In this document: piece by piece, positions 32,626 through 40,962 of the stretch
How the letters are laid out: each line of letters opens with the position of its first letter
How positions within the stretch are numbered: position 1 is the stretch's first letter
Assembly (NCBI GenBank): GCA_041441455.1
Contig: JASDTB010000087.1
Span: 1 to 49,040, forward strand
Length of the DNA: 49,040 nt
DNA from: JAFIHK01 sp041441455
GTDB taxonomy: Bacteria > Bacteroidota > Bacteroidia > Bacteroidales > UBA932
Direction: 5' to 3'
Program-made: the position numbers and the translations under genes
Notes under the pieces: model-generated
What the model saw: the letters and a program-made list of their open reading frames with translations, nothing else
Databases searched by the model: none
What the model was told of the DNA's origin: nothing

Positions 32626-35238
32626 ATGACATCTCAGGAGATAAGAAACCATTTTTTAAGTTTCTTCGCAAGCAAAAGCCATACCATCGTACCATCTGCA
32701 CCTATGGTGGTAAAGGACGATCCAACCCTTATGTTCACCAATGCAGGAATGAACCAGTTCAAGGATTGGTTTTTAGGAAACTCTCCAGCCAAATACACAA
32801 GAGTAGCCGATACTCAAAAATGTCTTAGAGTAAGCGGTAAGCACAACGACCTCGAAGAGGTAGGCCACGACAGCTACCACCATACCATGTTCGAAATGCT
32901 AGGTAACTGGAGCTTTGGCGATTACTTTAAGACCGAAGCAATTGATTGGGCTTGGGAACTTTTGACAGAGGTCTATAAGTTAGACAAAGATAGACTTTAC
33001 GCAACAGTTTTTGAAGGCTCTGCAGACGACGGAATTGGTGCGGATGACGAAGCTAGAGCGGTTTGGAGCAAATATCTGCCAGCAGAGAGAATCCTTAATG
33101 GAAACAAAAAAGACAACTTCTGGGAGATGGGTGATACTGGTCCTTGCGGACCTTGTAGCGAAATCCACGTTGATATTCGCAGCGACGAAGAGAGAGCAAA
33201 GGTAAATGGAGCAGAACTTGTAAACAAAGGGCATCATCTTGTAATCGAAATCTGGAACCTAGTATTCATTCAATACAACCGCAAAGCCAATGGAGAGCTT
33301 GTTCCACTTCCTCAAAAGCATGTCGACACAGGTATGGGCCTAGAGAGACTTTGTATGGCAATGCAGGGAAAACAGAGCAACTACGACACCGATGTCTTCT
33401 CAAATATGATTGCACAAATTGCTTCGCTCTGTGGAAAAAGATACGACGAATCTCCTCAAATAGGTGTAGCAATGAGAGTTATTGCAGACCACATAAGAGC
33501 AATCAGTTTTTCAATTGCAGATGGCCAGCTACCTTCTAATGTTAAAGCTGGATATGTAATCCGCAGAATTCTTAGAAGAGCGGTAAGATATGCATACACC
33601 TTCTTAGGTGTCGACCAACCATTCCTCTGCAGACTTGTTCCAACGCTTGCTTCCGAAATGGGGGCTGCATTCCCCGAACTAGTCTCACAAAAGACACTTA
33701 TAGAAAAAGTGATCAAAGAGGAGGAGGAGGCATTCCTTCGCACACTCGATAAAGGGATCAAATTGATGGACTCTTTAATGGAGAAACACAAAGAAAGCAA
33801 GATTATTTCTGGCGAAGATGCATTTATCCTCTATGACACCTTCGGTTTTCCAATCGACCTCAGCGAACTTATCGCAAAAGAGAATGGCTACTCAATCGAC
33901 CTAAAATCATTTGAATCGGAACTTGCAAAGCAAAAAGAGAGAAGTAGAAATGCAACTTCGAGCGAAGAGGGTGATTGGGAAGAGGTAAGACCATATACTG
34001 GAGTTGAATTTGTTGGATACGAAAAGATAGAAGAGAGCGCGAACATCCTCAGATATCGCACAGTTAAAACTAAAAACAAAACATACTACCAAATCGTACT
34101 AGACAAAAGTCCGTTCTACGCAGAGAGCGGTGGACAGGTAGGTGACACAGGATACTTAATAGCACCTAATGGCGACAAAACATTTGTAACTAACACAGTA
34201 AAAGAGAACAACCTGATTATTCACATAACAGACAACCTCCCTTCTGACTGCAAAGTGAGCTTCAAAGCAATTGTTGATGCTGAGAGAAGACAACAAATTG
34301 CAAATAACCATACTGCAACACACCTTCTGCACAGAGCATTAAGAACAATCCTAGGTACTCATATTGAGCAAAAGGGCTCTTTGGTTAATGCAGACTACTT
34401 CCGCTTCGACTTTTCACACTTCGAAAAACTAAGCGAAGAGCATCTAAAAGAGGTTGAAGCATTAGTTAATAAATACATCAGAGAGAACGCCTCTCGCGAC
34501 GAATATAGAGGAATCCCTGTCGATCAAGCTAAAGCAATGGGAGCGATGGCTCTATTTGGAGAAAAATATGGAGACACTGTAAGGGTAATTAAGTTCGGAG
34601 ACTCAATAGAGCTATGTGGAGGTACTCACACCTTAGCTACTGGAAACATAGGATACTTCAAAATTATCTCAGAATCTGCAATAGCAGCTGGGGTAAGAAG
34701 AATTGAGGCAACAACCGGAGCTGGAGCAGAAGCAATTGTCAAAGAGGAAGAGGATCTTCTTAAGCAATTAAAATCTCTTTTCAACAATACTCCTAATCTG
34801 GTAGCTTCTCTTCAAAAACTTATTGACGAAAATGATCAGTACAAAAAGGCCTTCGAAGAGGTTCAGAAAGAGAAGGCTATATCATTGAAAAAGAAAATAT
34901 TACTTGAAGGAAACTCTGTAAATGGATATAAGTTGTTTGTATTAAAAGGAGAGTATGCTCCAGATATAGTTAAAAACGTGGCATTCATGTTGCGTTCTGA
35001 GTGTACAGAGTCTATCTTCATTGCAGGAACAGATTATGAAGGTAAGCCAAACCTTACCCTAATGTACACTGACGACCTTGTTGCACATGGTATGAATGCA
35101 TCAAAAGATATTCGCGAAGCTGCAAAGTTTATCAACGGTGGTGGTGGAGGACAACCTTTCTTCGCAAGTGCCGGCGGTAAGAACACAGCAGGATTGAATG
35201 ATGCAGTAAACAAACTTATAGAACTGTCCACTAAATAA
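32626..35238 (+). CDS. alaS: Alanyl-tRNA synthetase
   Basis: An 870-residue class II synthetase of normal length that charges tRNA-Ala. Domains in order: catalytic core (about 1-240; MFTNAGMNQFKDWFLG, FEMLGNWSFGDYFK), tRNA-recognition helical region (about 240-460), editing domain with HTATHLLHRAL (about 563-573) and the downstream CGGTH zinc motif (about 665), and the C-Ala domain with a glycine-rich end (NGGGGGQPFFASAGG). All editing-site histidine and cysteine residues are present. It leads an operon with an LptF/G permease, fmt and thiamine pyrophosphokinase. Confidence 0.98.
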   Translation: MTSQEIRNHFLSFFASKSHTIVPSAPMVVKDDPTLMFTNAGMNQFKDWFLGNSPAKYTRVADTQKCLRVSGKHNDLEEVGHDSYHHTMFEMLGNWSFGDYFKTEAIDWAWELLTEVYKLDKDRLYATVFEGSADDGIGADDEARAVWSKYLPAERILNGNKKDNFWEMGDTGPCGPCSEIHVDIRSDEERAKVNGAELVNKGHHLVIEIWNLVFIQYNRKANGELVPLPQKHVDTGMGLERLCMAMQGKQSNYDTDVFSNMIAQIASLCGKRYDESPQIGVAMRVIADHIRAISFSIADGQLPSNVKAGYVIRRILRRAVRYAYTFLGVDQPFLCRLVPTLASEMGAAFPELVSQKTLIEKVIKEEEEAFLRTLDKGIKLMDSLMEKHKESKIISGEDAFILYDTFGFPIDLSELIAKENGYSIDLKSFESELAKQKERSRNATSSEEGDWEEVRPYTGVEFVGYEKIEESANILRYRTVKTKNKTYYQIVLDKSPFYAESGGQVGDTGYLIAPNGDKTFVTNTVKENNLIIHITDNLPSDCKVSFKAIVDAERRQQIANNHTATHLLHRALRTILGTHIEQKGSLVNADYFRFDFSHFEKLSEEHLKEVEALVNKYIRENASRDEYRGIPVDQAKAMGAMALFGEKYGDTVRVIKFGDSIELCGGTHTLATGNIGYFKIISESAIAAGVRRIEATTGAGAEAIVKEEEDLLKQLKSLFNNTPNLVASLQKLIDENDQYKKAFEEVQKEKAISLKKKILLEGNSVNGYKLFVLKGEYAPDIVKNVAFMLRSECTESIFIAGTDYEGKPNLTLMYTDDLVAHGMNASKDIREAAKFINGGGGGQPFFASAGGKNTAGLNDAVNKLIELSTK

Positions 35239-35244
35239 ATTGAT

Positions 35245-36693
35245 TTGAAAAAACTTGACTTCTTTATACTAAGATCATTTTTAGGACCGTTTATTTTAAC
35301 GTTCCTGATTGTGATTTTTGTGCTGATGATGCAGTTCCTCTGGCTATATATAGACGAACTGGTGGGTAAAGGTCTTAGTCTTGGAGTGATTTTCGAGTTC
35401 CTGGGATGGGGCTCTGCAACACTTATACCTTTGGCACTTCCACTTGCAACCCTGCTTGCCTCTATCATGACAATGGGAAGCTTCGGAGAGAATAACGAGC
35501 TGCTCGCAATGAAAGCCGCAGGTATCTCATTACCAAGGATCATTAGACCACTTATCTTTTTGTCAATAGCAATCAGTATAGGCGCGTTCTTTGCCTCAAA
35601 CAATCTGATACCTCATGCATTTAACAACATCTACACATTGCGTGACGACATCAGCAAAACAAAAGAGGAGATCAAGATTCCCACAGGTGTCTTTTACGAC
35701 GGGATTGACAACTATTCGCTCCGCATAGACGAGAGAGACGAAAAGACAGGGACGATCTATAAAGTAATGGTCTATAATCATGCAGAAAATAGAGGTAACA
35801 TCAGTCTGACAATGGCTGACTCAGGGTCGATAAAATTGACAAAAGACAAACAAAACCTCATTTTTTTACTGTATAACGGATTTTCATACGAAGAGGGAAA
35901 GAGAGAGAGCACTGCAGATACCACCTATCCGATGAGAAGGATAGGATTCGATCGACAAGAGATCATAATCTCTCTTAAAAATTACGCATTTCAACGCTCA
36001 AAAGAGGGAAGATTCAATAACGAGGTGATGGCTCAAAACTTAAGCAGATTGAGCCAACTCAGAGACTCATTAGATACAACCTATTCTAAAGTAAGAGTTT
36101 ACCAAGTCAATAATCTTATCACCTCTGGAGGCTTGGCATATCCTGCCCAGCTAGACACAGCTAACAAAAGGCTAAAGAGCAGTATTTCGGTAGATTCCCT
36201 ATATCGCTGGAGAACAATTGAAGATGAAAGAAACGCATATGCTGGGGCAGTTGCGCAAATACAAAATGCCCTGACAATTTTAGATAACTATCAGTTAGAA
36301 GAGGCTCAATACTCAAACCCATTGAGAAAAGTTAGAATTGAGTGGTTCAGGAAGTTCACACTTTCAATTGCTTGTCTGATCTTCTTCTTCATTGGAGCAC
36401 CACTCGGAGCAATTATCCGAAAAGGTGGATTAGGTACTCCAGTTATTATCTCTATGTTCTTCTTCGTTCTCTATTGGGTAGTTGACATTAGCGGGAAAAA
36501 ACTGGCAACAGATGGGGTTATCTCACCTGCATTCGGGACACTGATTTCATCCTTTGTACTATTCCCGATGGGAGCATTCCTCACATGGAAATCGACAAAA
36601 GATTCATCGCTGTTTAATGCAGATGCATATATCATGTTTTTCAAAACAATGTTTACTAGAATCAACAAAAGGAGAGGTAAGAGTAATGAGTAA
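35245..36693 (+). CDS. LptF/LptG-family permease (YjgP/YjgQ), long form
   Basis: A 482-residue inner-membrane component of the Lpt machine that extracts lipopolysaccharide. Three N-terminal helices (about 12-35, 48-75, 95-117), a large periplasmic beta-jellyroll (about 120-340) and three C-terminal helices (about 370-460) match the family. ENNELLAMKAAGISLPRI is the coupling-helix signature for LptB. The periplasmic part is longer than that of E. coli LptF/G (about 360 residues in total). The only reasonable start is a TTG at 35245, since no ATG occurs for 28 codons and the alaS stop is 6 bases upstream. It overlaps fmt by 8 bases. The partner is probably the paralogue at 42586-43677. Confidence 0.9.
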   Translation: MKKLDFFILRSFLGPFILTFLIVIFVLMMQFLWLYIDELVGKGLSLGVIFEFLGWGSATLIPLALPLATLLASIMTMGSFGENNELLAMKAAGISLPRIIRPLIFLSIAISIGAFFASNNLIPHAFNNIYTLRDDISKTKEEIKIPTGVFYDGIDNYSLRIDERDEKTGTIYKVMVYNHAENRGNISLTMADSGSIKLTKDKQNLIFLLYNGFSYEEGKRESTADTTYPMRRIGFDRQEIIISLKNYAFQRSKEGRFNNEVMAQNLSRLSQLRDSLDTTYSKVRVYQVNNLITSGGLAYPAQLDTANKRLKSSISVDSLYRWRTIEDERNAYAGAVAQIQNALTILDNYQLEEAQYSNPLRKVRIEWFRKFTLSIACLIFFFIGAPLGAIIRKGGLGTPVIISMFFFVLYWVVDISGKKLATDGVISPAFGTLISSFVLFPMGAFLTWKSTKDSSLFNADAYIMFFKTMFTRINKRRGKSNE

Positions 36694-37651
36694 ATCAGTA
36701 AGAATTGTTTACATGGGCACACCTGGCTTTGCAGTAATGCCTTTACAAAGACTAGTAGAGAACGGGTACAACATCGTTGGAGTAGTGACTGCTCCCGATA
36801 AAGCGAGTGGAAGAGGGTTACAACTGAATAGTAGCGAAGTAAAGAAATATGCAGAGAGTGCAGGTCTCAAGATACTACAACCAGTATCATTAAAAGACGA
36901 ATCTTTCATTGAAGAGCTCAAGATGCTCAACATCGACATCATGGTTGTAGTAGCATTCAGGATGCTTCCAAAGATAGTTTGGTCAATGCCAAAGATTGCC
37001 ACTTTCAATTTACATGGCTCACTGCTTCCAGAATATAGAGGAGCAGCTCCAATAAATTGGGCAATAATTAATGGAGAAAAAAAGAGTGGCGTCACCACCT
37101 TTGTTTTAGATGAAGAGATTGATACAGGCTCAATTGTATATAGAGAAGAGTGTCCAATTGACGAAAATGACAATTTTGGAACACTCCACGACAAACTTCA
37201 GATCATCGGAACCGAGCTTGTTCTAAAAACAGTCGACACACTTTCAAAAGGCGACTACAACTTGACTCTTCAATCTTCCCTAGAGGCACAAATGGGAGAT
37301 ATAAAGAGTGCTCCGAAGTTGAATAAAGAGAATACCAGAATTGATTGGACAAAGAGTGCTGAAGCAGTCTCTAACTTAATCAGAGGTCTCTCTCCCTACC
37401 CTTGCGCCCACTCAGTACTCGCTGGCCCAAAAGGAGAGACTCCAATTAAAATCTTCTCAGCTTCATACTGCAAAACACCACACCAACATAAGCCGGGAAC
37501 AATCATTTCCGACAACAAAACTTTCATAAAAGTTGCTTGCGGAGAGGGATTCTGTAACCTTCTCGAAGTTCAACTTTCTGGTAAAAAAAGAATGTTGGTT
37601 CGTGACTTACTCCTTGGATTTAGAGAGGCAGAAAAGCACTCAATGATTTAG
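36686..37651 (+). CDS. fmt: Methionyl-tRNA formyltransferase
   Basis: A 321-residue enzyme that formylates initiator Met-tRNA with 10-formyl-THF. The catalytic motif FNLHGSLLPEYRGAAPINWA (about 108-127) holds the Asn and His, and LDEEIDTGSI the Asp. The C-terminal tRNA-binding OB-like domain starts at about 205 (NTRIDWTKSAEAV). The ATG at 36686 is chosen because of the Shine-Dalgarno GGAGAGG about 8 bases upstream; the frame is open into the permease gene but that part is not Fmt-like. It overlaps the permease stop by 8 bases and is 2 bases before the thiamine kinase gene. Confidence 0.96.
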   Translation: MSKSVRIVYMGTPGFAVMPLQRLVENGYNIVGVVTAPDKASGRGLQLNSSEVKKYAESAGLKILQPVSLKDESFIEELKMLNIDIMVVVAFRMLPKIVWSMPKIATFNLHGSLLPEYRGAAPINWAIINGEKKSGVTTFVLDEEIDTGSIVYREECPIDENDNFGTLHDKLQIIGTELVLKTVDTLSKGDYNLTLQSSLEAQMGDIKSAPKLNKENTRIDWTKSAEAVSNLIRGLSPYPCAHSVLAGPKGETPIKIFSASYCKTPHQHKPGTIISDNKTFIKVACGEGFCNLLEVQLSGKKRMLVRDLLLGFREAEKHSMI

Positions 37652-37653
37652 TT

Positions 37654-38274
37654 ATGAAAAGAGTAGTAATCCTTGCAGATGGTGAGTTTCCAGTTCATGA
37701 AACTCCACTTAGTATACTCAAACAGAGCGAATACTTGGTTTGCTGCGATGGTGCTGCCAAAAAATGTATCGAATATGGATACAATCCCGATGCAATAGTT
37801 GGGGACATGGATAGCCTCGATGACGAGTTTAAGAGCAGATATAAATCAATAATTCACCAATCAGATTGCCAGGAGACGAATGACCTAACCAAATCAGTAG
37901 AGTTCGTCACTGCAAATAGCCCTTCGGAAATAGTGATTTTAGGGGCTACAGGCAAGCGAGAAGATCATACGCTAGGGAATATCTCCCTGCTCATGGAATA
38001 CCACCTAAAACACAACATTCCTATAAGAATGTATTCCGACTACGGCGTATTTATACCTTTGACCTCTACATCAACTCTAAATTGCAGAACAAATTCTCAA
38101 GTATCAATTTTTGCACTGACACCAGAATCAAAATTAGACTCAATAGGACTAAAATATCCAATTGACAATGTCAAGTTCGACTCTTGGTGGAAGGGAACCC
38201 TCAATGAATCTCTTGCAGACAGATTCACCATCTCTTTCAACAGCGGCAGAATCATAATATTTATAGGCTATTAA
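37654..38274 (+). CDS. thiN: Thiamine pyrophosphokinase
   Basis: A 206-residue enzyme that makes thiamine diphosphate from thiamine and ATP. N-terminal catalytic domain motifs: LVCCDGAAKKCIEYGYNPDA, VGDMDSLDDEF (acidic metal site) and ETNDLTKSVEF, GATGKREDHTLGNI. The C-terminal thiamine-binding beta domain (about 140-206) ends GRIIIFIGY. It is the last gene of the alaS operon; no other thiamine gene or TPP riboswitch is nearby, so it probably serves salvage as a housekeeping gene. Confidence 0.93.
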   Translation: MKRVVILADGEFPVHETPLSILKQSEYLVCCDGAAKKCIEYGYNPDAIVGDMDSLDDEFKSRYKSIIHQSDCQETNDLTKSVEFVTANSPSEIVILGATGKREDHTLGNISLLMEYHLKHNIPIRMYSDYGVFIPLTSTSTLNCRTNSQVSIFALTPESKLDSIGLKYPIDNVKFDSWWKGTLNESLADRFTISFNSGRIIIFIGY

Positions 38275-38311
38275 CACAAAAGCCCGTTATATCTCAACAT
38301 AGTTATAGCAT

Positions 38312-38344
38312 AAAAAAAGGGACAACCTGCTCATTGGTTATCCC
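38312..38344 (-). terminator. Rho-independent terminator of the HU gene
   Basis: On the minus strand GGGATAACC (38344-38336) pairs with GGTTGTCCC (38327-38319), one U-G pair, 8-base loop, then seven T. It lies 33 bases after the HU stop. On the plus strand the stem has one mismatch and no T run. Confidence 0.85.
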
Positions 38345-38376
38345 CTTCTAAATAAATCTTCTCAGACTTGAGATGC

Positions 38377-38649
38377 CTATTTAACCATATCAGTTAGTTC
38401 TGCACCTGCTTTAAATCTTACAACTTTCTTTGCATCGATAGTAATCTTTGCACCAGTACGCGGATTTCTTCCGTTTCTTTCACTTCTCTTGCTTACAGAG
38501 AAGGTTCCGAAACCTACCAAGGTTAGTTTATCTCCAGTTTTTAGAGTTTCGCCAGCAACGGCAATAAATGCGTCCAATGCTTTCTTAGCATCGACTTTTG
38601 TAAGATCCGCTTGAGAAGCGATAGCTGAAATTAATTCTGCTTTATTCAT
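38377..38649 (-). CDS. HU-family DNA-binding protein
   Basis: A 90-residue histone-like nucleoid protein of canonical length. It has the N-terminal helices MNKAELISAIASQADLTKVD, LTLVGFGTFSV, and the DNA-binding arm around RNGRNPRTGAKITIDAKKVV. The ATG at 38649 is the start; an upstream in-frame ATG at 38691 lies within the -7 promoter box and would add a non-HU extension. It is monocistronic with its own consensus promoter and terminator. Confidence 0.97.
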   Translation of the reverse strand: MNKAELISAIASQADLTKVDAKKALDAFIAVAGETLKTGDKLTLVGFGTFSVSKRSERNGRNPRTGAKITIDAKKVVRFKAGAELTDMVK

Positions 38650-38688
38650 AGTTATTGAATTAGGATGTTGAGTATCTTGAGTTTTATA

Positions 38689-38719
38689 CAAATATAAACT
38701 TAAAAATTAAATTATCAAA
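38689..38719 (-). promoter_or_regulatory. Consensus Bacteroidetes promoter of the HU gene
   Basis: On the minus strand TTTG (38719-38716), a 19-base spacer, then TATATTTG (38696-38689), matching -33 TTTG and -7 TAnnTTTG. It would give a leader of about 33 bases before the ATG at 38649. Confidence 0.8.
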
Positions 38720-38920
38720 TATTTTAACTTCTTATGTTAATAAGTGTAGATAACAATTCCCAAATTTCCTTAATCACTCATTGTCTCATACTTATGATTT
38801 TTTAATATTAAATTATTACAGTTTTTATTATATTTTCATAGCTAGTCTTCTCATAAACTGCCATAGTCCTTATCTAGTAAAGAAAATTAATGTGTAACAA
38901 TTTTATCTTACAGATAGATA
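38720..38920. other. AT-rich gene-free stretch
   Basis: Within the 354-base gap between the HU start and the GSCFA stop, apart from the HU promoter and a terminator, I see only AT-rich sequence with many short A and T runs. No open frame of protein-like character, no tRNA-like fold and no strong repeat is visible. Confidence 0.5.
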
Positions 38921-38952
38921 AAAAACATAATCGACAAATTGATTTTGTCGAT
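38920..38952 (-). terminator. Probable terminator of the queG-GSCFA operon
   Basis: A 9-bp stem ATCGACAAA (38930-38938) with TTTGTCGAT (38944-38952), 5-base loop, followed on the minus strand by TATGTTTTTTA. It lies 51 bases after the GSCFA stop. Confidence 0.7.
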
Positions 38953-39003
38953 CATTACTGTAAGTTATTGAAGATTGAATTTGGATTAAAAATTATTAGC
39001 AAG

Positions 39004-39930
39004 TTACTTTTTTCTCAGTTTTTGCTCTAGCTCCTCTATTTTAGACAAGAATCTTGCATACTCAACACCCTCAGGAAGCATTGGCCTATGAGCTTTCATC
39101 GCCTTTAATCTTTTAAAATCGGACATAGTTGCATGGCAGCTTTCAGCAATCCAAACATCAGAAAACCTTTCGAAGATATAATCAGCGGCAGCTTTAGAGG
39201 GATGTACTAGGTCCTCTGCATAGAATCGATAATCTCTGAGCTCGTCCAAGACTATCTCATAAGCAGGAAAGTATTCACAATTCGAAAACTCTTTGCAAAG
39301 GCGATCCAAAGCAAGTAACAACGAAGACTTACTCAATTGATTTCCATGCGCACCATCTTTAAGATGTCTTACAGGGCTGACTGTAAAAATCCACCGTTTT
39401 TTTGGAGCCATCTCAACACACTGCCTTAACAGAGTGTAAATATTATCTACATCAAGGAACTCCCGATTAAAATTAATCGATGGAAGTTTGTGACAATTAG
39501 ATACGACTTTATTAGTAGCTAAATATCTGTATACCCATGAAGTTCCTAACGTGATAACAACTATTGAAGATTGATCAAAATAGTCTCTTACTAACTTGAG
39601 GTTCTTATTCAATTTCGTCAGTAGCTCATCTTGCGAAAAGGCACAAAACTCACTCCCATGCATCAAATCAAAATAGAGATCCTCTCGCTTTATGATCTCA
39701 CCCTCATAAATTGCCTCCTCTCTTGTGCATAATCTCAACGCAAACTCAATCGATGCGGGATTAAACAGCATTCCAAATGGATTGACCATAGAATTGAATC
39801 CATTGTCTGCCATTCTGCCTCCAATCTCAGAAGCAAAACAAGAGCCTAAGAAAAAAAGTCTATCATCAAAAGTGATTCTCTCTTCTGGACTTTCAATATT
39901 TACTTTACTAAAAAACTCCATTCTACTCAT
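39004..39930 (-). CDS. GSCFA-domain protein
   Basis: A 308-residue protein of the GSCFA family (PF08885), which is SGNH-hydrolase-like. The eponymous motif FFLGSCFASEIGGRMADNGF is at about 25-44 and contains the probable nucleophile Ser; VITLGTSWVYR (about 125-135) and the late DLVHPSKAAADYIFERF (about 260-276, with Asp and His) complete an SGNH-type triad. Function is unproven; carbohydrate esterase or lipase activity is a guess from the fold. The start ATG overlaps the queG stop by 8 bases, so the two are coupled; ATG at 39921 is an alternative. Confidence 0.88.
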   Translation of the reverse strand: MSRMEFFSKVNIESPEERITFDDRLFFLGSCFASEIGGRMADNGFNSMVNPFGMLFNPASIEFALRLCTREEAIYEGEIIKREDLYFDLMHGSEFCAFSQDELLTKLNKNLKLVRDYFDQSSIVVITLGTSWVYRYLATNKVVSNCHKLPSINFNREFLDVDNIYTLLRQCVEMAPKKRWIFTVSPVRHLKDGAHGNQLSKSSLLLALDRLCKEFSNCEYFPAYEIVLDELRDYRFYAEDLVHPSKAAADYIFERFSDVWIAESCHATMSDFKRLKAMKAHRPMLPEGVEYARFLSKIEELEQKLRKK

Positions 39931-40846
39931 TTATCCCCGCCAAGTTATCCATTATTTTCAAATACCCAGCTCTTTTTAGAGGAGTCTTCTTAAATTTTAA
40001 TTTAAATTCAGACTCAGACATCTTCTGCCACTCTTCAATATTCATCTTAAAGTCAAGAGATTCATCTTGTAGACCATCTAAAAATTTATTACTACTCTTT
40101 TTGCTCCATGGGCAGGCATCGATGCAGATATCACATCCAAAAAACCATCCATTTTGGTTTATCATAAATGGCTCTTCTGAACGCATATGCTTTGACTCTA
40201 TCGTTCTGTATGAGATGCATCTATTTGCATTAACAAATCCATCAGACGAAATGGCTCCATTTGGGCAACTATCTATACATTTTCTACAATTTCCACATCC
40301 ATTTTTAACCAGTTCTCTGTTCGAATCAATCTCTTCTGTTGACAAAATAACCCCAATTAAAGTCCGCACACCATGATTTTTGTTTATCAGCATTGTGCTT
40401 TTCCCAATAAAACCCAACCCTGCCCTTGCCGCCCAACTTCGTTCCAAGATTGGAGCCGAATCTGTAAAAACTCTGTATTGCGCACCGGGTCTGAAAGTGG
40501 ATATTTTCTCCCCAATAACTTTTAGTTTTGATTTGATTACGTCGTGATAATCGAACCCTTGTGCATAAGAGGCGATCTTTGGAATACTCTCCAAAAGATT
40601 CTCATTACGATATTCAGCTAAAAAACATAAGATACTTTGCGCCCCCTCCAACAATAACTTAGGATCCTCTCTTTTATCAGTATTTCGTTCTAGATAGCCC
40701 ATTTGAGCATTAAAGCCTCTCGACAAATACTCCCTAAGCCTTAGTGTCTCTAATTCCATTTTAGTAATCCTTAGAGCTGAATAGTCACAAAACCCTAACT
40801 CCAACGCAAGGTCTCTAATGGCAATATCTAAATCTTTTGTCTCCAA
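39923..40846 (-). CDS. queG: Epoxyqueuosine reductase QueG
   Basis: A 307-residue cobalamin- and Fe-S-dependent enzyme that reduces epoxyqueuosine to queuosine in tRNA. The N-terminal DUF1730 cobalamin part contains DSAPILERSWAARAGLGFIG (about 130-149); two 4Fe-4S motifs follow, CGNCRKCIDSCP (about 187-198) and CDICIDACPW (about 240-249). It is shorter than E. coli QueG (379) because the C-terminal HEAT-like tail is missing, as in many relatives. tgt, which acts earlier in the same pathway, is 3 kb away. Confidence 0.95.
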   Translation of the reverse strand: METKDLDIAIRDLALELGFCDYSALRITKMELETLRLREYLSRGFNAQMGYLERNTDKREDPKLLLEGAQSILCFLAEYRNENLLESIPKIASYAQGFDYHDVIKSKLKVIGEKISTFRPGAQYRVFTDSAPILERSWAARAGLGFIGKSTMLINKNHGVRTLIGVILSTEEIDSNRELVKNGCGNCRKCIDSCPNGAISSDGFVNANRCISYRTIESKHMRSEEPFMINQNGWFFGCDICIDACPWSKKSSNKFLDGLQDESLDFKMNIEEWQKMSESEFKLKFKKTPLKRAGYLKIMDNLAGINE

Positions 40847-40855
40847 ATCAATTAT

Positions 40856-40885
40856 ATTTTGTACAAAATTATCAACGATTTTGTA
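40856..40885. repeat. Palindromic ATTTTGTA half-sites in the queG-threonine dehydrogenase gap
   Basis: ATTTTGTACAAAAT (40856-40869) is a perfect 14-bp palindrome, and a third half-site ATTTTGTA lies at 40878-40885, pairing with 40862-40869 across 8 bases. The cluster covers the -7 box of queG and could be an operator. The AT-rich context weakens the case. Confidence 0.45.
40864..40871 (-). promoter_or_regulatory. -7 box of queG
   Basis: TAATTTTG on the minus strand matches TAnnTTTG, 17 bases before the ATG at 40846, within the palindromic cluster. Confidence 0.5.
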
Positions 40886-40915
40886 ATTAAAATGATAAAT
40901 TTAGTATAAAATTCA

Positions 40916-40923
40916 TACTTTTG
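40916..40923 (+). promoter_or_regulatory. -7 box of the threonine dehydrogenase gene
   Basis: TACTTTTG matches TAnnTTTG and is followed by CACCGC, a context common at Bacteroidetes promoters. It lies 39 bases before the ATG at 40963. Confidence 0.6.
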
Positions 40924-40962
40924 CACCGCAATTTTCTTACAGAATCATTATAAAAAAGATAT

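Noticed and set aside
36554..36685. In-frame upstream extension of fmt into the permease gene
   Set aside because: The sequence is not Fmt-like, is the other frame of the permease C-terminus, and lacks a ribosome-binding site; the ATG at 36686 has one.
38650..38691. Upstream ATG of the HU gene
   Set aside because: It lies in the -7 promoter box, and HU proteins start with MNKAEL at 38649.
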